Assembly (NCBI GenBank): GCA_964573885.1
Contig: CAZNLL010000006.1
Location: forward strand, 1-57,234
Direction of reading: 5' to 3'
DNA length: 57,234 nt
DNA from: CAZNLL01 sp964573885
GTDB lineage: Bacteria; Desulfobacterota; DSM-4660; Desulfatiglandales; Desulfatiglandaceae
Part shown: positions 9,131 to 17,335 of the stretch, one piece after another
Position numbering within the stretch: the stretch's first letter is position 1
Layout: the number at the start of each line of letters is the position of its first letter
Notes under the pieces: generated by a model
What the model saw: only the letters and a program-made list of their open reading frames with translations
What the model was told of the DNA's origin: nothing
Databases searched by the model: none
Position numbers and translations under genes: made by a program

Positions 9131-10273
9131 ATGGAGTTTTCGTTCAGCGAAGAACAAATGATGTTTAAGGATCAGGTCATGCGCTTTGCCCGGAAGGAAA
9201 TCACCCCCAGGTCCATGGAACACGATCTTAAAGGGGAATTCGATTTTCATGCCTTCCGAAAGCTCGGGGAATTCGGCATCCTGGGGCTTCACTTTCCAGA
9301 GGAATTGGGGGGAAGCGCCGCGGATGTGGTCACCTCCACGGTGGCCGGGGAAGCCTTGGGCGAGGCGGGTGTGGATGGGGGGTTGACCCTCTCTTACGGT
9401 GCCCACACCTTCCTTTGCGCCGATACCATCTTTGCCCACGGAACCGATGCCCAGCGGCAAAAGTATATTCCCGCCCTGGCCTCGGGTGAATGGATCGGAT
9501 GCATGGGCCTGACAGAACCCGGTGCGGGTTCTGATGTGGCCTCCATCACCACGCGGGCTGAAAAAAAAGGGAGCGGTTATGTGCTGAACGGCAATAAGAT
9601 GTTCATCACCAACGGGCCTGTGGCGGATGTGGCGGTGGTCTATGCCAAGACGGACAAAGCGCTTAAACACGCCGGCATCTCCGCTTTTATCGTTGAAAAG
9701 GGGACCCCCGGCTTCACCGCCGGGGAAAAGCTCATCAAGATGGGCGTCAGAAGTTCCCACACCTCTGAACTCATTTTTGAAGACTGCGAAATACCCGAGG
9801 AGAACCTCCTGGGCGAGAAGGGCGCCGGTTTCCTCATGGCGCTCCAGACCGTCGAGTGGGACCGGAGCACCCTCATGGCACCTTTCTTGGGATCCATGAC
9901 CTACACCCTCCACAAATGCATTCAGTATGCCAAAGAACGCATCCAGTTTGGCCGGCCTATCGCCCATTACCAGGCCATAAAACACAAGTTGGCGGATATA
10001 AAGATATTCATTGAGGCGGCCCGGTCCCTTATCTACCGAATCGCCTGGTGCAAAGACCAGGGAAGGCCTCTCAATCACAAAGAGGCGGCCGTGGCCAAGC
10101 TTTTTCTCGGTGATTGGAGCCTTGAGCCGGCCAACGGTGCAGTCACCCTCCACGGCGGTTACGGCTACTGCCATGAATACGAGGTGGAACGAAATTTCAG
10201 GGATAGCCGTCTGGCACCCATCGGCGGGGGCACATCAGAAATTACCAAAAGGATCCTGGTGAAACTCATGTAG
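9131..10273 (+). CDS. Acyl-CoA dehydrogenase (first of three)
   Basis: This 380-residue acyl-CoA dehydrogenase has the full domain order: helical N-terminus, beta domain with GCMGLTEPGAGSDVASI, and C-terminal helical domain with LHGGYGYCHEYEVERNFRDSR. It catalyses FAD-dependent alpha,beta-desaturation of an acyl-CoA, passing electrons to ETF (family knowledge). The position of the MCAD-type catalytic Glu is Gly (IGGGTSEI), as in isovaleryl- and long-chain types where the base lies in an earlier helix. At that helix the sequence is EWDRSTLMA, with Asp where Glu is usual. AGGGGG precedes the ATG. It heads a co-directional run with two further paralogues. Substrate is not deducible. Confidence 0.9.
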   Translation: MEFSFSEEQMMFKDQVMRFARKEITPRSMEHDLKGEFDFHAFRKLGEFGILGLHFPEELGGSAADVVTSTVAGEALGEAGVDGGLTLSYGAHTFLCADTIFAHGTDAQRQKYIPALASGEWIGCMGLTEPGAGSDVASITTRAEKKGSGYVLNGNKMFITNGPVADVAVVYAKTDKALKHAGISAFIVEKGTPGFTAGEKLIKMGVRSSHTSELIFEDCEIPEENLLGEKGAGFLMALQTVEWDRSTLMAPFLGSMTYTLHKCIQYAKERIQFGRPIAHYQAIKHKLADIKIFIEAARSLIYRIAWCKDQGRPLNHKEAAVAKLFLGDWSLEPANGAVTLHGGYGYCHEYEVERNFRDSRLAPIGGGTSEITKRILVKLM

Positions 10274-10355
10274 CCGGTCCGGTGCCCCGGTCCAGGTTCG
10301 GAGGCCCGGAAATCATACAAGAAAACCCTTTTTTATTATATGGTGGGGAAAAGCC

Positions 10356-11480
10356 ATGGATTTTGACTTCTCGGAAGCAGAGATCGCCTTTTGCGAAAAG
10401 CTCAAAGGACTCCTCGGCTCGGTTCCTGAAAAAGGCCTGAGCCGGTTTGAAAAGGATAAGGTCCAGGAAAGCCGGAAAGGGCTTTTGGATTGGCTGGAGA
10501 AATTGGCCGGGGTGGATTACCTCTCCCTGGGGATGGATCCGGGGAGCCACGCGGTAACCCTTACGGCGGCCCAGGAAGAACTGGCCGCACTGGACCCCTC
10601 CCTGTTCCTCGCCGCGGAGGTGAGTGCCCGGATTTTTGGTCGCCTCCTGGCGGTCTACGGGACCCCGGAGCAGAAGGAAAAGATCCTCCCCGGTGTGACC
10701 GGGGGGCGCCTCATCGGCGCCGTAGGCCTCTCGGAAGGGGGCATGAATATAGAAAACGAGCCCCTCGGCACCCGGGGGGTGAAAAGCGATACCGGCCTTT
10801 TGGTCTCGGGCACCAAGGCCCATGTGGTCAATGCCCCTGTTGCGGACTGGTTCGCTGTGGCCGGCAACTTTGAGCAGGGTCCGGCCTTTTTCTTGATGGA
10901 AAACGGCCATGAGGGCCTTTCTCTGAGCCCCGGGTTCACCATGACCGGATATAGGGGTGTGGCCGTCTCCACCCTCACCCTGGAAAAGGCCCCTGTCCCG
11001 CCGGACCGGGTTATCGGCCCTTTCAAGGACGATCAACGCTTTAAGACCGTCCGGTCCTGGGAAGACCAGATCCTTACCGCAGCCGGGCTTGGAGTGATGA
11101 AAGCCGCTTATGAGACCGCCCGCAACCATGCCAAAACCCACATGAGCGGGGGCAAACCCATTATCGCCTATCAGGAAGTAGGCTTTAAGTTGTCGGAAAT
11201 GCTCACCCTCTTCCAGACGGCCCAATTGCTGGCCTACAGGGCGGCCTGGATGGTGGAAGCCGGCCAAAGGGAGGCCCCGGTGGTGGCCCATTGCGCCAAG
11301 GTCTTCTGCGCCGAATCCGCGGAAAAGGTGGCCAGCGAGGCCCTCCAGATTCTGGGGGCTCAGGGCTGCCTCCAGGGCAACCCGGCAGAAGAGGGTTATT
11401 GCAACGCCAAATACCTTCAGGTGGCGGGGACGTCCACGGAGATCTCGCGCATGAAGATCGGGGACGGGGTTTTAGGGTGA
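10356..11480 (+). CDS. Divergent acyl-CoA dehydrogenase-like protein
   Basis: This 374-residue protein has the acyl-CoA dehydrogenase fold length and a recognisable C-terminus (EALQILGAQGCLQGN and VAGTSTEISRMKIGDG), but the beta-domain signature is degraded. Where paralogues read TEPGAGSD it reads SEGGMNIENE. The N-terminal region is also shortened. A Glu sits at the isovaleryl-type base position (SWEDQILTAAG), but the next residue is Asp rather than Arg. It may be the partner of one of the neighbouring dehydrogenases in a heteromeric enzyme, as known for some actinobacterial FadE pairs, or a dehydrogenase for an unusual acyl-CoA. Both are inference. A weak GTGGGG lies upstream of the ATG. 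A 20-base gap leads to the crotonase. Confidence 0.75.
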   Translation: MDFDFSEAEIAFCEKLKGLLGSVPEKGLSRFEKDKVQESRKGLLDWLEKLAGVDYLSLGMDPGSHAVTLTAAQEELAALDPSLFLAAEVSARIFGRLLAVYGTPEQKEKILPGVTGGRLIGAVGLSEGGMNIENEPLGTRGVKSDTGLLVSGTKAHVVNAPVADWFAVAGNFEQGPAFFLMENGHEGLSLSPGFTMTGYRGVAVSTLTLEKAPVPPDRVIGPFKDDQRFKTVRSWEDQILTAAGLGVMKAAYETARNHAKTHMSGGKPIIAYQEVGFKLSEMLTLFQTAQLLAYRAAWMVEAGQREAPVVAHCAKVFCAESAEKVASEALQILGAQGCLQGNPAEEGYCNAKYLQVAGTSTEISRMKIGDGVLG

Positions 11481-11502
11481 TTTTTCAACAAGGGGGAGAG
11501 AC

Positions 11503-12279
11503 ATGAGCGAAGACTTGCTCTACGAAGTCAAGAACGGCAGGGCATACCTCACCATTAACAGGGAATCCAAGAGAAACGCCATCAGCCAGGAGGTGATCAT
11601 GGCCTTAATGGATGACCTGGACAAAGCCGATAAGGACGAAAAGGTGCGAGCCGCCTGTCTCACGGGTGCCGGGGAAAAGGCCTTTTGTTCGGGAGCGGAT
11701 CTGGCCGCCGGCCTGGGTGGGCGCCGGGACGGTCCCCAGGTGGGGCCACACAACTATGCGCAGTTGCTCAAGAAGATGGTCCGGTTCGGCAAACCGCTGG
11801 TGGCCCGTGTGAATGGGCCCTGCCTCGCAGGAGGGCTGGGCCTGATGCTTGCCTGCGATATCGTGATCGCCCGGGATGACGCCTTTTTCTGTACCCCGGA
11901 GGTCAACGTGGGGATTTGGCCCATGATGATCGGCGCCCTTATTTATCGCAATGTGCCCAGGAAAAAGGCCGTGGATATGGTGCTCACCGCCCGCCGGATA
12001 CAAGCCCTTGAGGCGGAACAAATCGGCCTCATCACCCGGGCGGTGGCCCCGGACCGATTGGATCAGGAAGTGGAGGAAACCCTGAGCCTTCTCGCCTCCA
12101 GGAGTCCCATAGGCGTCCGAATCGGGAAGGATGCCTTCCGGGTCATGAGCGATATGCCCTTTGAAGAGGGAGTGGACTATCTGTGCGAGGCCCTGGGAAG
12201 AGTGGCGACCACAGAAGACGCCGCGGAAGGGATGAGCGCCTTTCTGGAAAAACGAAAACCACAGTTCAAGGGAAGGTAG
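11503..12279 (+). CDS. Enoyl-CoA hydratase/isomerase (crotonase) family protein
   Basis: 258 residues with the crotonase fold. Markers are NRESKRNAIS near the N-terminus, the oxyanion-hole segment AFCSGADLA, and the second oxyanion/CoA motif PCLAGGLGLMLACDIVIA. Of the two classical hydratase glutamates, the second is kept (TPEVNVGIWP) but the first is replaced by Gly in AGGLGLML. It may therefore be an isomerase, a hydrolase-like member or a hydratase with altered chemistry rather than a textbook hydratase. AGGGGGAG precedes the ATG. It lies between the second acyl-CoA dehydrogenase and the MaoC gene, so it presumably acts on the same CoA thioester. Confidence 0.85.
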   Translation: MSEDLLYEVKNGRAYLTINRESKRNAISQEVIMALMDDLDKADKDEKVRAACLTGAGEKAFCSGADLAAGLGGRRDGPQVGPHNYAQLLKKMVRFGKPLVARVNGPCLAGGLGLMLACDIVIARDDAFFCTPEVNVGIWPMMIGALIYRNVPRKKAVDMVLTARRIQALEAEQIGLITRAVAPDRLDQEVEETLSLLASRSPIGVRIGKDAFRVMSDMPFEEGVDYLCEALGRVATTEDAAEGMSAFLEKRKPQFKGR

Positions 12280-12359
12280 CGACGGCCACGTCCAAGGAAA
12301 ACCAGGCGGTAAAGGCGGCCAGGATGAAACAGGACCAGGGCCGGGGAACAGGAGGGAAA

Positions 12360-12812
12360 ATGATGCAATTTGAGCTGGGCAAGAGCTACGACGAACTGGA
12401 AATCGGGGAAACGGCGAGCTTTACCAAGACCATTACAGAGACGGATGTGTATCTCTTCGCCGGGATCAGTGGAGATTTCAATCCCATGCACGTCAACGAG
12501 GAGTTCGCCAAGCTGACCCCCTTCAAGACCAGGATTGCACACGGGGCCCTTCCACAGAGCCTCATGGCCCCTGTGCTGGGCACCAAACTGCCCGGTCTGG
12601 GCACCGTGGCCCTGGAGGTCACGTGCCGCTTCAAGGCCCCCACCTATTTCGGGGATACGGTCACGGCCCAGGCCACGGTTTCGGAAAAGCTCGAAGACAA
12701 GCGCTGGATCCGCTTGACCCTTTTATGGACAAACCAGCGGGGAGAAACCGTGGCGGAAGGAAAGGCATTGGTCATTCCACCGCCCAGGCAGTCAGATCTC
12801 CTCGGGAAATAG
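12360..12812 (+). CDS. MaoC-like (R)-specific enoyl-CoA hydratase
   Basis: About 150 residues of hot-dog fold. The hydratase motif ISGDFNPMHVNEEFA carries the catalytic Asp and His, and RIAHGALPQSL is the second conserved block. These are the residues that hydrate a trans-2-enoyl-CoA to the (R)-3-hydroxy form in this family. The start is set at 12360 (ATG ATG) because GGAGGG lies six bases upstream; a longer frame beginning inside the crotonase gene lacks support. Two different enoyl-CoA hydratase types in one operon suggests two hydration steps or opposite stereochemistry. Confidence 0.85.
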   Translation: MMQFELGKSYDELEIGETASFTKTITETDVYLFAGISGDFNPMHVNEEFAKLTPFKTRIAHGALPQSLMAPVLGTKLPGLGTVALEVTCRFKAPTYFGDTVTAQATVSEKLEDKRWIRLTLLWTNQRGETVAEGKALVIPPPRQSDLLGK

Positions 12813-12869
12813 GACGCCGGGCCGGGAGACAGGGGAAAAACCTTTAACTGCTTCGAGGTATAAGAAAAA

Positions 12870-14015
12870 ATGAAACATCCCTGGTTTAATGAAGATCACG
12901 AGATTTTTCGCAAGACCGTCAGGAAATTCACGAAAGAAGAGCTGGCCCCTCATGCCGGCGAGTGGGAGGAAAAAAAAGATTTTCCCAACTGGATCTTTAA
13001 ACGGGCCGGGGATCTGGGTCTCCTTGGGATTACCTATCCTGAAGAGATAGGGGGCTCGGGCTGCGACTATTTTTATAAGGTCGTGTTCTGTGAGGAACTC
13101 CCGAACTCGGAGTGTGGGGGCGTTAATATGGCCCTTTTGGTCCAAACGGATATGGCCTCCCCCCCCATCAACATCCTCGGCACAAAAGCGCAGAAAGAGG
13201 CCTACCTGAGACCCATCATCACGGGGGACAAGATTGCCGCCATAGGCGTGACAGAGCCCAACGCGGGCTCCGATGTAGCCGCCATGAGGACCACGGCCCG
13301 CAAGGATGGGGGTGACTATGTGATTAACGGGACAAAGATGTTCATTACCAACGGAGATCGCGCCGATGTCATCACCCTGGCCGCCAAAACAGATCCCAGC
13401 AAGACCTATGACGGAATCAGCCTCTTTTTGGTGGATACGAGCCTGCCCGGGTTCTCTGTGAGCCGCAGGCTTGAAAAGATGGGAATGCACGCCTCGGACA
13501 CCACCGAGCTTGTCTTCGACAATGTCAGGGTTCCCCGGGACAGGCTGCTCGGAGAAGAGAACAAGGGTTTTTATGAGGTGATGATCAACTTCCAGGGCGA
13601 ACGCCTGGTGGCGGCTATTTCCTCCATGGCTGGAGCGGCCTATGTCCTGAATAAAACGATCAAATACGTCAAAGAAAGAGAGGTCTTTGGCAGACCCCTG
13701 AGTAAATTCCAGGTGACACGCCACAAGATCGTGGATATGCTTTGTGAGATCGAGGCGGCGAGGCATTATGTCTATTATTGCTGCTGGCTCTATGATCAAG
13801 ACAGGAACCCGGTCAAAGAGGTCTCCATGGCCAAAATCATTGCCACGGAAATGGCCTTGAGGGTCCTTCACCAGTGCATACAGCTCCACGGCGGGTACGG
13901 CTACATGAAGGAATACGAGATTGAACGGGCATACAGGGACGCCCGCTTGGCCACCATCGGTGGGGGCGCCACAGAGGTGATGAAGGAAATCATCGGCCGC
14001 CTGGAAGGGATATAG
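12870..14015 (+). CDS. Acyl-CoA dehydrogenase (third, isovaleryl/long-chain type)
   Basis: 381 residues, the most canonical of the three paralogues: AAIGVTEPNAGSDVAAM in the beta domain and LHGGYGYMKEYEIERAYRDAR in the C-terminal domain. The base appears to be the helix Glu of the isovaleryl/long-chain type (QGERLVAAISSMAG), since the other position is Gly (IGGGATEV). It would desaturate an acyl-CoA with ETF as acceptor. It sits directly before the carboxylase genes, so its enoyl-CoA product could be the carboxylation substrate, as in the leucine and citronellol pathways; this is inference. Confidence 0.9.
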   Translation: MKHPWFNEDHEIFRKTVRKFTKEELAPHAGEWEEKKDFPNWIFKRAGDLGLLGITYPEEIGGSGCDYFYKVVFCEELPNSECGGVNMALLVQTDMASPPINILGTKAQKEAYLRPIITGDKIAAIGVTEPNAGSDVAAMRTTARKDGGDYVINGTKMFITNGDRADVITLAAKTDPSKTYDGISLFLVDTSLPGFSVSRRLEKMGMHASDTTELVFDNVRVPRDRLLGEENKGFYEVMINFQGERLVAAISSMAGAAYVLNKTIKYVKEREVFGRPLSKFQVTRHKIVDMLCEIEAARHYVYYCCWLYDQDRNPVKEVSMAKIIATEMALRVLHQCIQLHGGYGYMKEYEIERAYRDARLATIGGGATEVMKEIIGRLEGI

Positions 14016-14079
14016 GTGATCCTTGGTTCAGGTCCGGGTTTCTAAACCCCATCATTTCTAAGGAGGAAAAAGAAAAAAA

Positions 14080-14346
14080 ATGAGTGAACCCGTCAAAAAG
14101 GCGAAAAGGGTAGAGGTCAGGGCTCCCATGTCGGGCGTCTTCTACAGACAGCCGTCTCCGGACAAGCCCCCCTATGTAGAGAAAGGGGACAGGGTGAAGA
14201 AAAAGCAGATCCTCGCCCTTTTAGAGACCATGAAGGTTTTTCAAAAGATCAAGTCCCCTGGGGAGGGCAAAATCGTGGAGATCGCCGCGGAAAATGAGAG
14301 CACCCTCAAAGACAATGATCTCATGTTCGTTATAGAGGCCGATTAG
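14080..14346 (+). CDS. Biotinyl-domain carrier protein of acyl-CoA carboxylase
   Basis: A single 88-residue biotinyl/lipoyl-type domain. The motif ALLETMKVFQ places the biotin-accepting lysine at residue 52; most carriers read EAMKM, so ETMKV is a mild variant. The N-terminal APMSGVFYRQPSPDKPPYVE resembles AccB carriers of acetyl-CoA carboxylase more than the long alpha subunits of propionyl-CoA carboxylase. AAGGAGG lies about 15 bases before the ATG, with an A-rich stretch between. It is 17 bases upstream of the biotin carboxylase gene, so the two are co-expressed as separate subunits. Confidence 0.9.
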   Translation: MSEPVKKAKRVEVRAPMSGVFYRQPSPDKPPYVEKGDRVKKKQILALLETMKVFQKIKSPGEGKIVEIAAENESTLKDNDLMFVIEAD

Positions 14347-14363
14347 GGGGCGGCCGGATCACC

Positions 14364-15716
14364 ATGTTTTCCAAGATACTGATTGCCAACAGGGGGGAGA
14401 TCGCCGTCAGGATTATTCGGGCCTGCCGGGAGTTGGACATAAAAACCGTAGCGGTTTACTCGGAGGCGGACGAATCCTGCCTGCACGTTCAACTCTCGGA
14501 TGAGAAGGCCTGTATCGGCCCGCCCATGAGCTCCAAGAGCTACCTCAACATGGGAGCGATTATCCAGGCGGCCAAGGAGAGCGGGGCCCAGGCCGTCCAC
14601 CCGGGCTATGGTTATCTTGCAGAAAGCGAGGATTTCGCCAAGGCCTGTCAACAGGAGGGCCTGGTATTTATCGGCCCCACCCCGGACAACCTGCGCCTGG
14701 CTGGAGATAAAATCACCGCCAAGAACCGGGTTAGAGATGCAGGCGTACCCGTCATCCCCAGCAGCGCGGGTGGGGTCAAGACCGAGGATGAGGCCCTGGC
14801 ACTGAGCGAAGACATGGGATATCCGGTCATGATCAAGGCCTCAGGGGGGGGTGGAGGCCGGGGAATCAGGGTCTGTCTGGAACGGGAGGCCCTGATGGAG
14901 GAATTTTCCGTGGCCGGGATGGAGGCGGGTGCAGCCTTCGGCAAAGATGAACTTTATCTGGAAAAATACATTACCCATCCCCGCCATATCGAATTCCAGG
15001 TCCTGGCGGATGCATCAGGCCATGTGATCCATTTGGGGGAGCGGGAATGCACCATACAAAGGCGCTACCAGAAACTTATAGAAGAATCCCCTTCCCCGGC
15101 CTTGAGCGAACCCCTCAGAGAGGCTATGGGCCGTGCAGCGGTGACCGCGGCCGAGGCGGTGGGATACTTTAACGCCGGCACCGTGGAATTCCTCATGGAC
15201 AAAGACGGCCACTTCTACTTCATGGAGATCAACGCCCGGATTCAGGTGGAGCATCCTGTCACCGAACTGGTAACCGGTATTGACCTGGTTAAAGAACAGA
15301 TCAGGCTTGCCTTTGGAGAGGACTTAGGCTACACCTCGCACGATGTGCAGCGACGGGGCTGGGCCATAGAATGCCGCATCAACGCCGAAGACCCGGACAG
15401 GAACTTCCTTCCCTCCCCGGGCGTCATTGAGGCCTATGTGCCCCCGGCCGGTTTCGGGGTGAGGCTCGACACCCATCTTTATCAAGGCTACGAATTGCCC
15501 ATATATTATGACTCCCTCATCGCCAAGCTTATTTCATACGACTTGACCAGGCACGGGGCCATCGGGGTCATGAAGAGGGCCCTCCGGGAGTTCGTGGTGA
15601 AGCCCCTGAAAACGACCATACCCCTTTACCTCAAGGTGATGGATGATCCCTTTTTTCAAAAGGGTGATTTTGATACGGGCTTTATTGAAAAATTTTTGCC
15701 CGAGGAGGAAGATTGA
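14364..15716 (+). CDS. accC: Biotin carboxylase subunit (AccC-type)
   Basis: 450 residues, normal length for free-standing biotin carboxylase. It begins with the typical MFSKILIANRGEIAVRIIRA. It has the ATP-grasp glycine-rich loop KASGGGGGRGIRV (about residues 158-170) and the catalytic block FMEINARIQVEHPVTE with the conserved Glu, Asn, Arg and His. It carboxylates the biotin on the 88-residue carrier using ATP and bicarbonate. The stop is followed 48 bases later by the first carboxyltransferase. There is no accA/accD pair nearby, so this is a propionyl/methylcrotonyl-type acyl-CoA carboxylase rather than housekeeping acetyl-CoA carboxylase. Confidence 0.93.
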   Translation: MFSKILIANRGEIAVRIIRACRELDIKTVAVYSEADESCLHVQLSDEKACIGPPMSSKSYLNMGAIIQAAKESGAQAVHPGYGYLAESEDFAKACQQEGLVFIGPTPDNLRLAGDKITAKNRVRDAGVPVIPSSAGGVKTEDEALALSEDMGYPVMIKASGGGGGRGIRVCLEREALMEEFSVAGMEAGAAFGKDELYLEKYITHPRHIEFQVLADASGHVIHLGERECTIQRRYQKLIEESPSPALSEPLREAMGRAAVTAAEAVGYFNAGTVEFLMDKDGHFYFMEINARIQVEHPVTELVTGIDLVKEQIRLAFGEDLGYTSHDVQRRGWAIECRINAEDPDRNFLPSPGVIEAYVPPAGFGVRLDTHLYQGYELPIYYDSLIAKLISYDLTRHGAIGVMKRALREFVVKPLKTTIPLYLKVMDDPFFQKGDFDTGFIEKFLPEEED

Positions 15717-15764
15717 GGCGCTTTGCCGCCGTCATCGGACATCGGGAGCCAAGGAGAGAAGGCT

Positions 15765-17315
15765 ATGGGAGAATGGATGGACGGCTACCTTGCCAAGCTG
15801 TTTAAGGACCGCCAGGAAAACCTTGAAGGGGGCGGCCCGGACCGTATCGAAATCCAGCATCAACTGGGCAAGCTCACGGCCAGAGAGAGGATCGACCGCC
15901 TGGTTGACGCAGGGACCTTTGAGGAAATGGGCTCTGTGGTGAGGGACATGCGGCCCCCTCTGGACGAACGGCCCAGGCCCAGCCCCTCGGACGGCGTGGT
16001 CATGGGCCTGGCCAAGATCAAGGGTCGTCCCGTCATGGTCTACTCCATGGATTTTACGGTGATGTCCGGCGCCCTCGGGGACCAGGCCGCATGGAAGCTC
16101 GCCGACCTCACCCAGATGGCCGGTCAAAACAAGATGCCCATTGTGGGCATGGTGGACTCCGCCGGGGAGAGGCTCAGCTTCAAAGGGGGGGATACAGGGA
16201 TGAACGGCCTGGCCCAGTTTCTGAGGAACCTCTGTCTTTACTCCGGAGTGGTTCCCAGAATCACCCTGCTTTTGGGTCCCTGCACGGGGACCCTGGCCGT
16301 TATGCCTGTCCTCTCCGACTTCCTCATTATCCACCGGGATACGGGTTTTCTCTGGTTAGGGGGGGACAAGGAATCGGAGGAAGCGGGCACCGCTGAATTC
16401 CATATGGAAAAAAGCGGCCAGTGCGATTTCATCGCCCGCAGCGACGAGGACGCCATTGACAAGGCCCGCACATTGCTTGATTACCTGCCCCAGCATTGCT
16501 GGGACAAGCCCGCTTTCCAAGAAACCGGGGATGGCCCCGAGAGGCGGGAAGAAGACCTGGTGGATGTGATGCCTGATGACCCCAAGTTTACCTATGATAT
16601 GCACGAGGTCATCGAGCGGATCGCGGACAACGGCCTTTTTCTGGAAATCAAGGAGGACTTCGCCCCCCATTTGATCGTGGGTTTCTGCCGCTTCGGCGGC
16701 CACGTGGCAGGGGTGGTGGCCAACAACCCTGATGAGCTCAGCGGCATCCTGGAGCCTGATTCCTCGGACAAATACGACCGGTTCATGATGTTCCTGGACG
16801 CCTTCAACATCCCCCTGGTGACCCTGGTGGACACCACGGCCTTCCCTCCGGGCGACCGGTGGGAGCGGCTCGGCGTGATCAGGCATGGTGCGAAATTACT
16901 CCATGGCTACTCCCACCTCACCTGTCCCAAGGTGACCATGGTCTTGAGGCGATCCTATGGAGGAGCAAACATTGTATTAGGCTGCTCCAAGATGTTCCCT
17001 GACTTTGTCTATGCATGGCCCACGGTGGAATTCGCTCCCACCGGTCCTGAGACCGTGGTCCATGCCGTGTTTCACAAAGAACTGGCCAAGGCCAAGGAGG
17101 AGGGCAATTACGACGAGGTCTATAACTTCCTCCTGAGCATTCTCAAAGAGCAATTTTCGGTCATGACCATGGGCAAGTCCTGGACCACTTATTATACCGT
17201 CCATGAAGTGATCCACCCCAGGGATACGCGGCCCAGGATTATCAAGGCCATTCAGGCGACAATCGACAAACAGGAAACCCTACCCTTGAAAAAGCGGTAT
17301 ATTAAACCCGCTTAA
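15765..17315 (+). CDS. Acyl-CoA carboxyltransferase subunit (PccB-type), first copy
   Basis: About 516 residues with both crotonase-like halves of the PccB/MccB/GcdA carboxyltransferase family. Markers are HQLGKLTARERIDRLVDAGT at the N-terminus, VDSAGERLSF in the N-domain and VDTTAFPPGDRWERLGVIRHGAKLL in the C-domain. It transfers CO2 from carboxybiotin to an acyl-CoA, or the reverse in decarboxylases. ATG 15765 follows AAGGAG at eight bases and gives the usual N-terminus; an earlier in-frame ATG lacks a site. It is followed 20 bases later by a second paralogue, a duplication unusual for the simple propionyl-CoA enzyme. Confidence 0.9.
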   Translation: MGEWMDGYLAKLFKDRQENLEGGGPDRIEIQHQLGKLTARERIDRLVDAGTFEEMGSVVRDMRPPLDERPRPSPSDGVVMGLAKIKGRPVMVYSMDFTVMSGALGDQAAWKLADLTQMAGQNKMPIVGMVDSAGERLSFKGGDTGMNGLAQFLRNLCLYSGVVPRITLLLGPCTGTLAVMPVLSDFLIIHRDTGFLWLGGDKESEEAGTAEFHMEKSGQCDFIARSDEDAIDKARTLLDYLPQHCWDKPAFQETGDGPERREEDLVDVMPDDPKFTYDMHEVIERIADNGLFLEIKEDFAPHLIVGFCRFGGHVAGVVANNPDELSGILEPDSSDKYDRFMMFLDAFNIPLVTLVDTTAFPPGDRWERLGVIRHGAKLLHGYSHLTCPKVTMVLRRSYGGANIVLGCSKMFPDFVYAWPTVEFAPTGPETVVHAVFHKELAKAKEEGNYDEVYNFLLSILKEQFSVMTMGKSWTTYYTVHEVIHPRDTRPRIIKAIQATIDKQETLPLKKRYIKPA

Positions 17316-17335
17316 AGAAGAAAAGAGGTGACCCT

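Noticed and set aside
9026..10174. 382-residue open frame antisense to the first acyl-CoA dehydrogenase
   Set aside because: Shadow of a well-conserved gene; no family motifs or start signal.
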